A stretch of 64,000 nt of DNA from Regnicoccus_A sp014224355 (lineage in GTDB: Bacteria; Cyanobacteriota; Cyanobacteriia; PCC-6307; Cyanobiaceae): NCBI RefSeq assembly GCF_050920705.1, contig NZ_CP154799.1, positions 186,001 through 250,000 on the forward strand. Reading direction: 5' to 3'. Positions within the stretch are counted from its first letter, which is position 1; every line of letters begins with the position of its first letter. Made by a program: the position numbers and the translations under genes. Shown one piece after another: positions 27,552-36,305 of this stretch. The notes under the pieces are model-generated. The model saw nothing but the letters and a program-made list of their open reading frames with translations, did no database searches and was not told the DNA's origin.

Positions 27552-27997
27552 TCCGCTCGGTTCACCAGAATTCAGCCGATCTGCCGGGCGAGGGCGCTCT
27601 GGCCGGGCTCGATCCGGGTCTCAGCAAGTGTGGACTGGTGCGCACCGACAAGCTGCGGCACCAGGTGCTCGAAGCCGCGGTGATGTCGCCCGAGCAGGCC
27701 TGGGGCCGGCTGAAAGGTTGGCTGGAGCAGGGGGACGTGGTGGCGGTGATCCTCGGCAATGGCACCGGCAGCAACAGCTGGAAACGGCGGCTCGACCAAT
27801 GGCCACTGCCGGTGCTGCTGGTGGAGGAGCATGGGACCACCCTGGCGGCACGCCAGCGCTTCTGGGAACTCCACCCAGCCACGGGCTGGCGCCGGTTGTT
27901 GCCCAGGGGGCTGCGCCAACCTCCCCGCGACTGGGATGATGTGGTGGCCCAGTTGCTGCTGGAGCGGTTCCTGAACCACCCCCTGGCGCCGCCCTAG
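27548..27997 (+). CDS. RuvC/YqgF-fold resolvase-like protein
   Basis: A 149-residue protein with a YqgF/RuvC-like RNase H fold. LAGLDPGLSKCGLV (about 18-31) carries the first catalytic Asp, VVAVILGNGTGSNSWKRRL the central strand with small-residue turn, and VLLVEEHGTTLAARQRFW the second acidic strand (Glu pair), with RDWDDVVAQLLL supplying a late Asp. These positions match the catalytic layout, so nuclease activity is plausible; the cyanobacterial branch paired with DUF3084 is not characterised to my knowledge. It overlaps the DUF3084 gene by 4 bases and converges with DUF3146, sharing 4 bases of stop. Confidence 0.75.
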   Translation: MIRSVHQNSADLPGEGALAGLDPGLSKCGLVRTDKLRHQVLEAAVMSPEQAWGRLKGWLEQGDVVAVILGNGTGSNSWKRRLDQWPLPVLLVEEHGTTLAARQRFWELHPATGWRRLLPRGLRQPPRDWDDVVAQLLLERFLNHPLAPP

Positions 27998-28251
27998 AAC
28001 TTGGCTCGCACGGTGAAGGCGTAGTCGCCACCGGGCTCGAGCTGGTAGTCGAGCTGGAGCAGAAAACGAAGCAGGGCATCCTGGATCAGGGCACGGCCCA
28101 GGGACGGCTCCACCGTCAGTTCTCCCCGGCCGAACGCCCAGCGAAAGGTCCAGTGGAAGCCACCGGCAGCCACCTCGCCCTCCAGCAGCTGATGGCTGAA
28201 GCTCTGATGCAGCACCCGCAGCTGGGCGGTGGTGGCGGGCAGACGGCTCAC
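27994..28251 (-). CDS. DUF3146-family protein
   Basis: An 85-residue soluble protein with GEVAAGGFHWTFRWAFGRGELTVEPSLGRALIQDALLRFL (split as about residues 25-64), matching the cyanobacterium-specific DUF3146 family; function unknown. It ends on the YqgF-like gene's stop (27994-27997). The pth gene lies downstream of nothing else in this strand; DUF3146 itself is 36 bases after the pth stop, so it may be read from the pth transcript. Confidence 0.7.
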   Translation of the reverse strand: MSRLPATTAQLRVLHQSFSHQLLEGEVAAGGFHWTFRWAFGRGELTVEPSLGRALIQDALLRFLLQLDYQLEPGGDYAFTVRAKF

Positions 28252-28287
28252 GGGATCAGGGCATGGGGCACAGTGACGCCTCCAGCG

Positions 28288-28908
28288 TCAGGCAGGGGTG
28301 GGCTGAAAACTGTTCAGACGGGTGCCGGCTCGCTCATACCCCCGGGTGCGGATGAGGCCGACCCCCTCGAGCACTTCGGCCAGCACCTCCTGCACCAAGG
28401 GCCGCTCAGCGGTTTCGAAGCGACCCAGCACATGGGAAATCGTACGGGCTTTGCGCAGGGCGGGATCCTGGGCCGGGGCACCGATGCCGATCCGCAGCCG
28501 GGCGAAGTCCTGGCTGCCCAGATGACTGATGGTGCTGCGCAGGCCGTTGTGGCCACCTGCACTGCCGGAGCGGCGCAGACGCAGGCGCCCCAGGGGAAGA
28601 TCCATGTCGTCCACCAGCACCAGCATCTGATCGGGACGGAGTCCGAACCAGTTGAGTGTGGACCGGATCGAGCGGCCACTCTCATTCATGTAGGTGCTGG
28701 GCTTGAGCAGGCGCAGGCGAGTGGGGCCATGGCCGATCTCGGCGATGGCCCCCTGCAGCTTGCCGTTCTGCCGGAATTGGGCGCCTTCCTGCTGAGCGAG
28801 CTGATCCAGGGCCATGAAGCCCACGTTGTGGCGGGTCTGGGCGTACTTCTCGCCGGGATTGCCGAGCCCGACAAGCAGCTGCAGGTCGGCAGCGGGTTGC
28901 AGAGACAA
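28288..28908 (-). CDS. pth: Peptidyl-tRNA hydrolase
   Basis: Recycles peptidyl-tRNA dropped from stalled ribosomes; 206 residues. LLVGLGNPGEKYAQTRHNVGF holds Asn17 and catalytic His27; KPSTYMNESGRSI and VLVDDMDLPLGRLRLRRSGSAGGHNGLRSTI are the other signatures, with Asp and Asn of the active site. The start at 28908 lies 3 bases after the tatA stop, so tatA-pth form an operon. Confidence 0.96.
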   Translation of the reverse strand: MSLQPAADLQLLVGLGNPGEKYAQTRHNVGFMALDQLAQQEGAQFRQNGKLQGAIAEIGHGPTRLRLLKPSTYMNESGRSIRSTLNWFGLRPDQMLVLVDDMDLPLGRLRLRRSGSAGGHNGLRSTISHLGSQDFARLRIGIGAPAQDPALRKARTISHVLGRFETAERPLVQEVLAEVLEGVGLIRTRGYERAGTRLNSFQPTPA

Positions 28909-28911
28909 CGC

Positions 28912-29175
28912 TCAGCTTGACGGGGACGGAGGGTTGGGATCGCCGGCGCTGGCATCGGCAGCACCGGCTTCAGACTCAAGGCTGGTGGCGGAGACCGTTT
29001 CGGTGTCGACGGCCTTGCGGAATTCCTGCTCGAACTGGCTGGAGGCCGACTGAAACCCCTTGAGGGTGCGGCCGAGGGTGCGGCCCAGCTCAGGCAAACG
29101 CTTCGGTCCGAAGACGAGCAGGCCAATGGCGGCGATCACCGCCATCTCCGGAAGACCGATCCCGAAGAAATTCAT
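28912..29175 (-). CDS. tatA: Sec-independent translocase subunit TatA/E
   Basis: Pore-forming component of the twin-arginine pathway at thylakoid and plasma membranes. The 87-residue protein has the short N-terminal membrane helix with FGIGLPEMAVIAAIGLLVFGPKRLPELGRTLG (about 4-35): the Glu in the helix and the FGPKRLPELG hinge are diagnostic. An amphipathic helix (LKGFQSASSQFEQEF) and a disordered, acidic Pro/Ser tail follow. It is transcribed upstream of pth and downstream of psbH (50 bases). Confidence 0.93.
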   Translation of the reverse strand: MNFFGIGLPEMAVIAAIGLLVFGPKRLPELGRTLGRTLKGFQSASSQFEQEFRKAVDTETVSATSLESEAGAADASAGDPNPPSPSS

Positions 29176-29225
29176 GGAGGGGGGGTCTCAGGTGGAGGGG
29201 AGCGGTTGAGGGAGGGAACCGCCGA

Positions 29226-29426
29226 TCAGCCCATGCCGTTCCAGTTGACGGTGATGCCGTCGAGAAGGAGCGAACGGTTGTAGAGCTGCAGGATCACCAG
29301 CAGAAAGACCAGGAACAAGGCCATGAAGACGCCCATGACCGGGGTGGTTCCCCAGCCGGGGACAACCTTGCCGTACTCGGAGTTGAGGGGGCGCAGCAGA
29401 TTTCCCAGTCGGGTGCGTTGGGCCAT
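29226..29426 (-). CDS. psbH: Photosystem II protein PsbH
   Basis: A 66-residue PSII subunit near the CP47 side, important for QA-QB function and assembly. It has one membrane helix (VMGVFMALFLVFLLVILQLYN) preceded by RTRLGNLLRPLNSEYGKVVPGWGTTP and followed by the conserved lumenal end. The N-terminal phosphorylation extension of plants is absent, as usual in cyanobacteria. It is divergent from psbN with 190 bases between. A promoter-like TACAGT (minus strand, 29471-29466) stands 40 bases upstream. Confidence 0.97.
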   Translation of the reverse strand: MAQRTRLGNLLRPLNSEYGKVVPGWGTTPVMGVFMALFLVFLLVILQLYNRSLLLDGITVNWNGMG

Positions 29427-29616
29427 GGCTGTGGTGTCCTCTCTGGCACATGGGATGGGGCCGTTACTGTAAGGGGCGAGGGTTCACCGGCGCAGCCCTC
29501 GCCGAGAGTTGTGACGGTCCGGTTCGCCGTTGGGCTTCGGCCGATGGCTCCGCTGCACAACCCCCTCACCGCCGCATCCCGGATCTTCTCCGGTCTGTCC
29601 CCCTCCACCACCACCC

Positions 29617-29757
29617 TTGAGCGAAACCTCCCCAGCCATCTCCGTGGCGATCACCGTTCTGGTGGCCCTCCTCGCCCTCACCGGCTTCGGCGTCTACACC
29701 GCCTTCGGGCCGCCCTCGAAACAGCTCACGGATCCCTTCGACGACCACGACGACTGA
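29617..29757 (+). CDS. psbN: Photosystem assembly protein PsbN
   Basis: A 46-residue single-helix thylakoid protein (ISVAITVLVALLALTGFGVYTAFGPPSKQL, split as helix plus the diagnostic FGPPSKQLTDPFDDHDD tail). In plants PsbN helps assemble PSI and PSII rather than being a PSII subunit. The only sensible start in the right place is TTG at 29617. As usual it lies opposite and divergent to psbH. Its last 32 bases overlap the end of the converging alpha-mannosidase gene. Confidence 0.93.
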   Translation: MSETSPAISVAITVLVALLALTGFGVYTAFGPPSKQLTDPFDDHDD

Positions 29758-32725
29758 TCCGCCAGCTGGCCAGTTGCCAAGGCCCCACGCGGGTGCGCCC
29801 TTCGGACTCTGGTGCAACGTCCTCCCCTCCGGCAGAAGAGGGGAGCGGATTCCCGAGCCCATCGAGGCGCTCCAGCACCTGCCAGTCGGCTCCCAGCTCC
29901 AGCTGGTGACGGCAGGGAGAGAGGTTCTGCACCGTCAGCCGAGCCAGACCGTCACCGCCTTCGCGCTCAAGGGAGATCAGACGCAGATCGCGGTGACCCA
30001 GCTCCAGCACTGAGCCAGGCATGACTTCTCCCGCAGAGAAGGCCGGCCGCAGCCAGCACGGCTCCCGGAAGCGGACCGCCGCAGCCGCCACACCAGCCTG
30101 ACGCCAGCCCTCGCCGCAGGGCATCAGAGCCAGGCGCAGGCGCTGAGCTCCGTTGTCGGCGCCAGGATCCGGCCAGGTCGGACCGCGCAGCAGGGACACC
30201 CCCAGAGCCTCCGGACACGCTGAAACCCCCTGCGGCCCATCGAGCAGCACCGCCAATCCACCGGTGGCGGCCTGGCTCGCCACCCAGCTGATCGCCGGCA
30301 CCTCCCAGCGGCTCGCTTCGCGCGCATTGGTGGCCGCAGCGGCCCGCTCGATCACACCGGCACCGGTGTCGGCGGCCCAGCGCACGGCCGGATGCTGCAG
30401 GGGCAGCTCCAGCCGCAGCAATTCATGGCGCTGGCGCCAGTCGACCCGCAGGGTGAGATCGAGCCAGGGGCAGCCGGCCCGCAGCTGCAGATCAAGGCGC
30501 AGGGCACTGGCGCCGCAGCGGCCGCGCCAGACCAGCCGGCAGCAGAGCGGACCGACTTCCGCCAGCGCCGGACCAGGTTCCCAGTCGAGGGGCAGGGGGT
30601 GCTGGCGGTAATCGTCGGCCAGATCCCAGGCATCCCAGAACTCGCCCCGATCCAGCCAACGCCGCCACTGCAGCGGTCCAGCCAGCTGTGGGCTGTGGTC
30701 GCCCCCCCAGAGTTGCTCGAGGCCCAGCGGACCGAGCTGAGCCCAGATCAGGCCATTGCCCAGCCGCCAGCGCTCGCCGGCGGCGAGGGTCTCCAGTTGC
30801 ACCGGATTCTCGATCGAGTTTTCGTGGGTGGCAGGCAGAGGGTCCGGGCCGGAGCCGGAGCGGTGTCGCTGCAGCCGCAGCACCGCCACGCCGGCGGGGG
30901 AGGGCAGCTGCACCCAGTGACCTCCCGATGCGACGGGCTGAAAGGGCAGGGGCTGCTCCTCCAGGCTCCAGCGGCCCGCGGGAAAGCGCAGGGTGAGGGG
31001 GGCCGCCGGCAGGGGCTGCAGCTGGGCCCACCACCACGACTCCACCGCTCTGGAGCCCCCCTGAGCCTGAGCAACGGCACCAGCACCAGCAGGCTCCAGC
31101 CAGGCGCGCAACGATCGATCACGACAGCGGGACGCCCGGCGGCGGGACGCCCGCCACTGGGGTTCAGCCTGCTCGAACACCTCGGGAATGGAGGTGCCCG
31201 GCAGGATGTCGTGGAACTGCTGGAAGAGAAGCTCAGTCCAGCCGGAGGTCTCTGATCTCTCACCCGTGGCCCCGAGCAGGGCGCCGGCCAGGTCGGCCTC
31301 GCGCAGCAACCGCTCCAGGGTGCGGTTGTGGCGTTTCTGGTCGGGGCGGCTGGTGGCGCAACCGCGATGCAGCTCCAGGTAGAGCTCATCGCGCCAGACT
31401 GGAAGCTGACGGCTGAGGGGCTCAAGCCGCTGCAGGTAGTCGCGCAGGCTGCCGTGCCGCTGCGGAGCGGTGGCATCGTTGTTGCGCCACAGATCCAGCT
31501 GCTCCAGCATTTCGCGGGTGGGTCCGCCACCGTGGTCCCCGACCCCCGGCAGCCAGAGAGCTGTGGAGTCTCCCGTGGCCTCCTGCCACGCCAGCCGGTA
31601 GCGCTCCATGGCCAGTGGATCCCCGTCGGTGCCGATGGGGGCGGTCATCAGGGCCAGCACCTCAGCGCCACAGCGACTGCGCCAGCGGAACAAACGGTGG
31701 GGGAAGGGGGTGGTGGCGTTCCAGGCCAGCTTGTGGGTGCAGAACCAGCGCACGCCCGTGGCCGCCGCCACCGCCGGCAGGCCGGCGCTGAAGCCGAAAC
31801 TGTCGGGAAGCCAGGCCAGCTGATGCTCCCACTCCGGGAAGGTCCGGCGGCTGTAGGCCTGTCCTTCCTGAAACTGCCGCAGGAGGGAGGCGGTGCCGAC
31901 CAGCACGCAATCGGCTTCCACCCAGGGGCCGTTGAGCGGCTCCCAGCGGCCGGCGCGCATCGCGGCGCGGATCCGCGCGAACAGGGCGGGACGGTGCCGC
32001 TCCAGCCAGGCATACAGCGCCGGGGTGGAATGGCCGAAGTGCAGGTCGGGGTGGTGGTCGATCAGATCGAGGGCTGAGCGGAAGGTGCGTTCAGCGGCCT
32101 GCCAGGTGTCGGCCACCGGCCAGAGCCAGGCCAGGTCCAGATGGGCGTGGCCGAGCAGATGGAAGCTGCCGGCCACACCTTGGAAGGGCTGGCGCAGCTG
32201 CTCCAGCTCCAGCCGTGTGGCCGTCAGCAGACCATCAGGGTCCGACGGATCGAGGGGCTCCGCCTCGATCGCGCTGAGGATCAGGGCGCCGTCGTCGTGC
32301 AGTGGACTGCGCAGCTCCAGCTCCAGGCGCAGGGGCTGCCCCTGCCACCAGTGCTGCGGAAGAGCCCAGCGGCAGGAGCTGTCGAACAGGTCACCACGGT
32401 GAACCGTGCGGCCATCGACCCGCAGCTCGGCGGCGGTGGCCCACCAGCGCAAGGCCAACCGGGCGCGTGCCGGGGACCGGCCCCGCCAGTTGGGAGGACA
32501 GCTCAGCTCCAGCACCAGATGCTGTGTCAGCCCGCCCCGCGGCCAGGCGATCAGACCGCGGGCATGCCAGTCGGGGCGATGGAGCCGAGCCCAGGGGTCG
32601 GCCAGGGCTCCCTGCCAGGAACCATCAGGGCCACGCCGCTGCCAGACGGAGAGCAGATCGAGCCTCGAACGTGATCGAAACGTTTCAATCTCGGGGGGTT
32701 GCTGGGGGTCCAGGCCCTGCGTCAT
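29726..32725 (-). CDS. Glycoside hydrolase family 38 alpha-mannosidase
   Basis: A 999-residue GH38 enzyme that should remove alpha-linked mannose; no signal peptide is apparent, so probably cytoplasmic. Zinc-site HAHLDLAWLWP (about residue 192) and nucleophile Asp in WLPDSFGFSAGLPAV (about 306) are present, as is FCTHKLAWNATTPFPHRLFRW. A helical middle domain (WTELLFQQFHDILPGTSIPEV) and beta-sandwich C-terminal half follow. The start is GTG/ATG-equivalent at 32725 near MTQGLDPQQPP. It is wedged between psbN and psbI on the opposite strand, a place usually filled only by small psb genes, suggesting insertion. Substrate (glycan recycling or storage mannan) is unknown. Confidence 0.92.
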   Translation of the reverse strand: MTQGLDPQQPPEIETFRSRSRLDLLSVWQRRGPDGSWQGALADPWARLHRPDWHARGLIAWPRGGLTQHLVLELSCPPNWRGRSPARARLALRWWATAAELRVDGRTVHRGDLFDSSCRWALPQHWWQGQPLRLELELRSPLHDDGALILSAIEAEPLDPSDPDGLLTATRLELEQLRQPFQGVAGSFHLLGHAHLDLAWLWPVADTWQAAERTFRSALDLIDHHPDLHFGHSTPALYAWLERHRPALFARIRAAMRAGRWEPLNGPWVEADCVLVGTASLLRQFQEGQAYSRRTFPEWEHQLAWLPDSFGFSAGLPAVAAATGVRWFCTHKLAWNATTPFPHRLFRWRSRCGAEVLALMTAPIGTDGDPLAMERYRLAWQEATGDSTALWLPGVGDHGGGPTREMLEQLDLWRNNDATAPQRHGSLRDYLQRLEPLSRQLPVWRDELYLELHRGCATSRPDQKRHNRTLERLLREADLAGALLGATGERSETSGWTELLFQQFHDILPGTSIPEVFEQAEPQWRASRRRASRCRDRSLRAWLEPAGAGAVAQAQGGSRAVESWWWAQLQPLPAAPLTLRFPAGRWSLEEQPLPFQPVASGGHWVQLPSPAGVAVLRLQRHRSGSGPDPLPATHENSIENPVQLETLAAGERWRLGNGLIWAQLGPLGLEQLWGGDHSPQLAGPLQWRRWLDRGEFWDAWDLADDYRQHPLPLDWEPGPALAEVGPLCCRLVWRGRCGASALRLDLQLRAGCPWLDLTLRVDWRQRHELLRLELPLQHPAVRWAADTGAGVIERAAAATNAREASRWEVPAISWVASQAATGGLAVLLDGPQGVSACPEALGVSLLRGPTWPDPGADNGAQRLRLALMPCGEGWRQAGVAAAAVRFREPCWLRPAFSAGEVMPGSVLELGHRDLRLISLEREGGDGLARLTVQNLSPCRHQLELGADWQVLERLDGLGNPLPSSAGGEDVAPESEGRTRVGPWQLASWRISRRGRRRDP

Positions 32726-32826
32726 CGATCCCGGCCGTCAGTGACCCATAGGATGATGCGGCTGCCGAAGGGTCGTTCAGGCCCCACCTGGCGCCTGTCA
32801 CTCCCTGTCACCCGCCGGACGGATTC

Positions 32827-32946
32827 ATGCTCGCCCTCAAGATCTCCGTTTACTCGGTCGTTTTCTTCTTCATCGGCATCTTCGTCTTCGGCTTTCTGGC
32901 CAGTGATCCCAGCCGCACCCCCAGCCGCAAAGACCTCGAAGACTGA
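32827..32946 (+). CDS. psbI: Photosystem II protein PsbI
   Basis: A 39-residue core PSII subunit. The sequence is textbook: MLALKISVYSVVFFFIGIFV as the membrane helix, then FGFLASDPSRTPSRKDLED. Start ATG 32827, stop 32944-32946. Divergent from the alpha-mannosidase, and about 98 bases upstream of the DUF3769 gene on the same strand. Confidence 0.97.
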   Translation: MLALKISVYSVVFFFIGIFVFGFLASDPSRTPSRKDLED

Positions 32947-33044
32947 ATCCACGCTCCGGTCGGGTGGGGTCACTGCCTCAACCCACCTGAGAGAGCCCCC
33001 CGCGCCAACCAGGGCATGGCAGGATCGGCCGCGGTCCTGGAGAC

Positions 33045-36000
33045 GTGGTGCCCTCAGCAACGCTTATCCGATGGGCCATCGGACTCGTGGGCGCGGCAAC
33101 CCTGGCAACACCGGCGGTGAGCCGGGCCAGGACCCTGGAGTCAGAGTCCACCCCAGCCATCGTCAGTGAAGCGGGAGCCGGCGCTACCGACCCGCTCGCT
33201 GCTGAAGCCCAGCACCAGGGCGCACCCGCTCAGACCCCGCCACCCCCGCAGGACCGTGCGGGGGCGGAATCCGGGCCCGTGTCCGCCGACGGCAGAGGCA
33301 TTGAGACGAACTCTCTGGAAAGCAACTCGCTCAAGATCGACGAGCTGGAGACTGACTCCGGCACCGTCGAGACCAGCCCTGCTGAGCTCGAGCCCGAACC
33401 GAGCGCGAGTCCAGCCGAACCGCCCACGCCCGAGGCCGCCGGCGACGACGACGGGCTGAACTCCCCCGACAAGACTCCTCCCAAGGAACTGGAGATCAGC
33501 GCTGATCAGCAGGGGTTCGACCTGGTGATCAACCGCTATGTGGCCACCGGCAACGCCAAAGCGGTTCTGGCCGGAGGCCGGTTGATGGCGGATCGTCTCG
33601 AGTACGACACCACCACCCGCACCCTCTATGCCACGGGCAGCGTGCGCTTCTGGCGCGGCCAGCAGTACGTGCAGGCCAGCATGCTCCGCTACAGCCTGAT
33701 CGAAGGGGAAGGGGAGATGGAGGACGTCTACGGCGTTCTCGATCTGGAGACCAGCCTGGAGGACCTCGACCCCGAGCAGGCCCCCTCCATCCCGCTGCCT
33801 GAGCCCGCGCCGATCGCCTGCCCGACGGTGCTGCCGGAGATTCCCGACTGGCACCCCCACCCCTGGAGCGCCACCCTCTGGGGCGGACAGATGTTCCACT
33901 CCGATTTCGGCCAGACCTTCTTCGGCCAGGGCGTCTTCCGCCCGGAGCGGGTGCTGGGCGCCGGCCTGCAGAAGCGGTTGATCAAATCCGGACCGTTCGC
34001 CCTGGAACTGGACTTCAATGCCCTCGGCCACTGGGCCTCGGCCCAGAGGGGCGGTCGCTACACAAGACCCTTCACCGCCAGCGAGGTGGCCAACCTCTCC
34101 ACCTCGGCACAGACCTTCGGCGAATTCACCGCAGGCATCGGGCTGAGAGCCTGGCTGCAGCCCTGGCTCAGCCTGGGGTTCGTGCAGGGGGTGAGTCTCA
34201 ACACCAACCTCAGCAACTACGAAGACACCTACCGGGAGAGGTCGGCCCGGTTTCTGAACTACCTCGGTTTTGAGATCGAGGGCTCCTTCTCGCCCCAGTG
34301 GTCGATGGTGGGCAGAATTCATCACCGCTCCGGCGCCTTCGGCACCTACAACGGTGTCCGGGAAGGCAGCAACGCCTACCTGCTCGGCCTGCGCTATCGC
34401 TTCGGAGGGGATCCGGAGCCCACGGATGATCCCCAGGCCAGCCTGCGGCCGGCCAAAGGATGTCCCAACCGCGGAGCGGAGCCGCCGGATCTCCCCCGCT
34501 CCCTGCCGGAGGCCCTCGAACAGGTGGCCATGGGCGGCGAGGCACCGGTACGGGAGCAAGAAACACCAACCCCAGACGACAGCACGGACCCACCCCAGGA
34601 CGAGCGGCCCTCGTTCCGGGCCATGCGCGAGCAGGAGCAACGCCGGGCCGCCGCCGCCGCCACCATCGAGCAAAGGATCTCCGACGTACGAAAGCGCGAA
34701 GGGCTGGTGATCGAGCGTCGCGGGCAAGTGGGCGGCAACGACGACCTGACCTCCGATCAGAACAGCGACTTCGGCCCTGCAACGCCGCGCCAGGTGCGGC
34801 GCCTGCGCTCGGAGAAGAACCGCCAGGCGGTGCAGGGAACCCTCACCCACCTGCGCTATCAGGCGGCCCGGATCGTGCTCACCCCCAATGGCTGGCGCAG
34901 CGACCGCGCCAGTTTCAGCAACGACCCCTTCACGCCCTCCCAGTCGTGGATGGATGCGGATCAGGTGGTGGTCAACCAGGACACCAACGGCGACCTCCTG
35001 ATCACCTCCAAGCGCAATCGGCTGATCCTCGAAGACCGTTTCGCCATTCCCGTCAGCTCACGAACCCGCATCCGCAAGCAACAGGAAGTGGAGAACCGCT
35101 GGGTTCTGGGAGTTGATCAGGACGACCGTGACGGCCTCTACGTGGGCCGGCGCCTGAAGCCGATCCGGATCGGGGAGAAAGGAACCCTGGAACTGGAGCC
35201 CCAGTTCATGCTCGAGCGCGCTTACCAGGGCACCACCGACAGCTACCCCCGCCCTGGCGGCCAGGCCGGTGGACCCTCCGTCAGCCAGGACAACACCCTG
35301 GGGGACCTCTTCGGTCTGGAGGCCAGGCTGAAGACGCCGCTGCTGGGTTTCGACGCCAGCCTGAATCTGGATGTCTCCACCTTCAATCCCGAGAACATCG
35401 CCAACGGCACCCGCAGCTGGGGCCAGTTGGACCGCAACATCACCCTGCCCCTGGTGGGCAACACCACGGCCCGTCTGTTCGGGGCCTATCGCTTCCGGAT
35501 CTGGAATGGAACACTCGGTGAGCAGGACGTCTACTCGGCTTACGGCGCCTCACTGGAGAAAGACGACAACCTGCCGAACTGGGGCCGGCTGACCAACCGC
35601 TACTTCTGGCGGTTGGGCCTTGGCAACTACCAGAGCAACGAATTCCTCAACAGCGGGGAGGAATCCAGAAATTTCGCCCAGCTCTGGCGGGCCAATGCAG
35701 TGGGGTCGCTGAACAGCTCCCTCCGGCTTTGGCGAGGCAAGGCACTGCCATCCACCCCGGAGGGCGCCCTGCGCTACTCCCCCGAGCCGATCGTGCCTGG
35801 CCTGACCCTGAGCACCAATCTCTCGGGCAGTGCGGCTTACTTCGGCGACGGGTCCTACCAGAACACCTTCTCGTTCTCCGGGGGGCCCACCCTCACCCTG
35901 GGGCACTTCAACAAGCGCTTCTTTGATTTCACCCAGCTCACGATCACCGGCGGCATCACCCTCCGTGACGGCCTCAGCCCCTTCAGCTTCGACGCCGCTG

Positions 36001-36302
36001 TGGATCTGGGCACGGTGGGCATCGGTCTCACCCAGCAGATCGCCGGTCCGCTTCTGTTCGACGGGGGGGTTGGCATCAACGTCGATCCAGCTTCCGAGAA
36101 CTACGGCGAAGTGACCGGGTCCTATGTGGAGCTGCGCTGGCAGCGCCGTTCCTATGCCTTCAGCGTTTTCTACAGCCCCTACGAGGGCATCGGCGGTGTG
36201 CGGGTGCGCCTCAACGACTTCGGCTTCAAGGGCACGGGGGTTCCGTTTGCCCCTTACCGACCGGAGCTCCGAGGGGCAACAGGACGGCGGACCCCGTTCT
36301 GA
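33045..36302 (+). CDS. DUF3769 outer-membrane protein, LptD/OstA-like
   Basis: A 1085-residue protein likely to be the cyanobacterial LptD equivalent, inserting LPS into the outer membrane. A signal peptide (IRWAIGLVGAATLATPAVSRA) is followed by an acidic Pro/Glu/Ser-rich disordered stretch (about 35-145) and an OstA/LptA-like beta domain (LEISADQQGFDLVINRYVATGNAKAVL, split; about 150-230). A long region of alternating-residue beta strands ends in a barrel-like C-terminus, with a charged linker about 490-570 (PVREQETPTPDDS). DUF3769 proteins are LptD-like by this architecture; the functional call is family knowledge. Start GTG 33045. It converges on leuD with 3 bases between stops. Confidence 0.78.
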   Translation: MVPSATLIRWAIGLVGAATLATPAVSRARTLESESTPAIVSEAGAGATDPLAAEAQHQGAPAQTPPPPQDRAGAESGPVSADGRGIETNSLESNSLKIDELETDSGTVETSPAELEPEPSASPAEPPTPEAAGDDDGLNSPDKTPPKELEISADQQGFDLVINRYVATGNAKAVLAGGRLMADRLEYDTTTRTLYATGSVRFWRGQQYVQASMLRYSLIEGEGEMEDVYGVLDLETSLEDLDPEQAPSIPLPEPAPIACPTVLPEIPDWHPHPWSATLWGGQMFHSDFGQTFFGQGVFRPERVLGAGLQKRLIKSGPFALELDFNALGHWASAQRGGRYTRPFTASEVANLSTSAQTFGEFTAGIGLRAWLQPWLSLGFVQGVSLNTNLSNYEDTYRERSARFLNYLGFEIEGSFSPQWSMVGRIHHRSGAFGTYNGVREGSNAYLLGLRYRFGGDPEPTDDPQASLRPAKGCPNRGAEPPDLPRSLPEALEQVAMGGEAPVREQETPTPDDSTDPPQDERPSFRAMREQEQRRAAAAATIEQRISDVRKREGLVIERRGQVGGNDDLTSDQNSDFGPATPRQVRRLRSEKNRQAVQGTLTHLRYQAARIVLTPNGWRSDRASFSNDPFTPSQSWMDADQVVVNQDTNGDLLITSKRNRLILEDRFAIPVSSRTRIRKQQEVENRWVLGVDQDDRDGLYVGRRLKPIRIGEKGTLELEPQFMLERAYQGTTDSYPRPGGQAGGPSVSQDNTLGDLFGLEARLKTPLLGFDASLNLDVSTFNPENIANGTRSWGQLDRNITLPLVGNTTARLFGAYRFRIWNGTLGEQDVYSAYGASLEKDDNLPNWGRLTNRYFWRLGLGNYQSNEFLNSGEESRNFAQLWRANAVGSLNSSLRLWRGKALPSTPEGALRYSPEPIVPGLTLSTNLSGSAAYFGDGSYQNTFSFSGGPTLTLGHFNKRFFDFTQLTITGGITLRDGLSPFSFDAAVDLGTVGIGLTQQIAGPLLFDGGVGINVDPASENYGEVTGSYVELRWQRRSYAFSVFYSPYEGIGGVRVRLNDFGFKGTGVPFAPYRPELRGATGRRTPF

Positions 36303-36305
36303 GCC

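Noticed and set aside
33141..34850. 569-codon open frame on the minus strand opposite DUF3769
   Set aside because: Shadow frame; composition is Gly/Val/Ala-rich and shows no domain, while the plus strand has a signal peptide and OstA-like domain.
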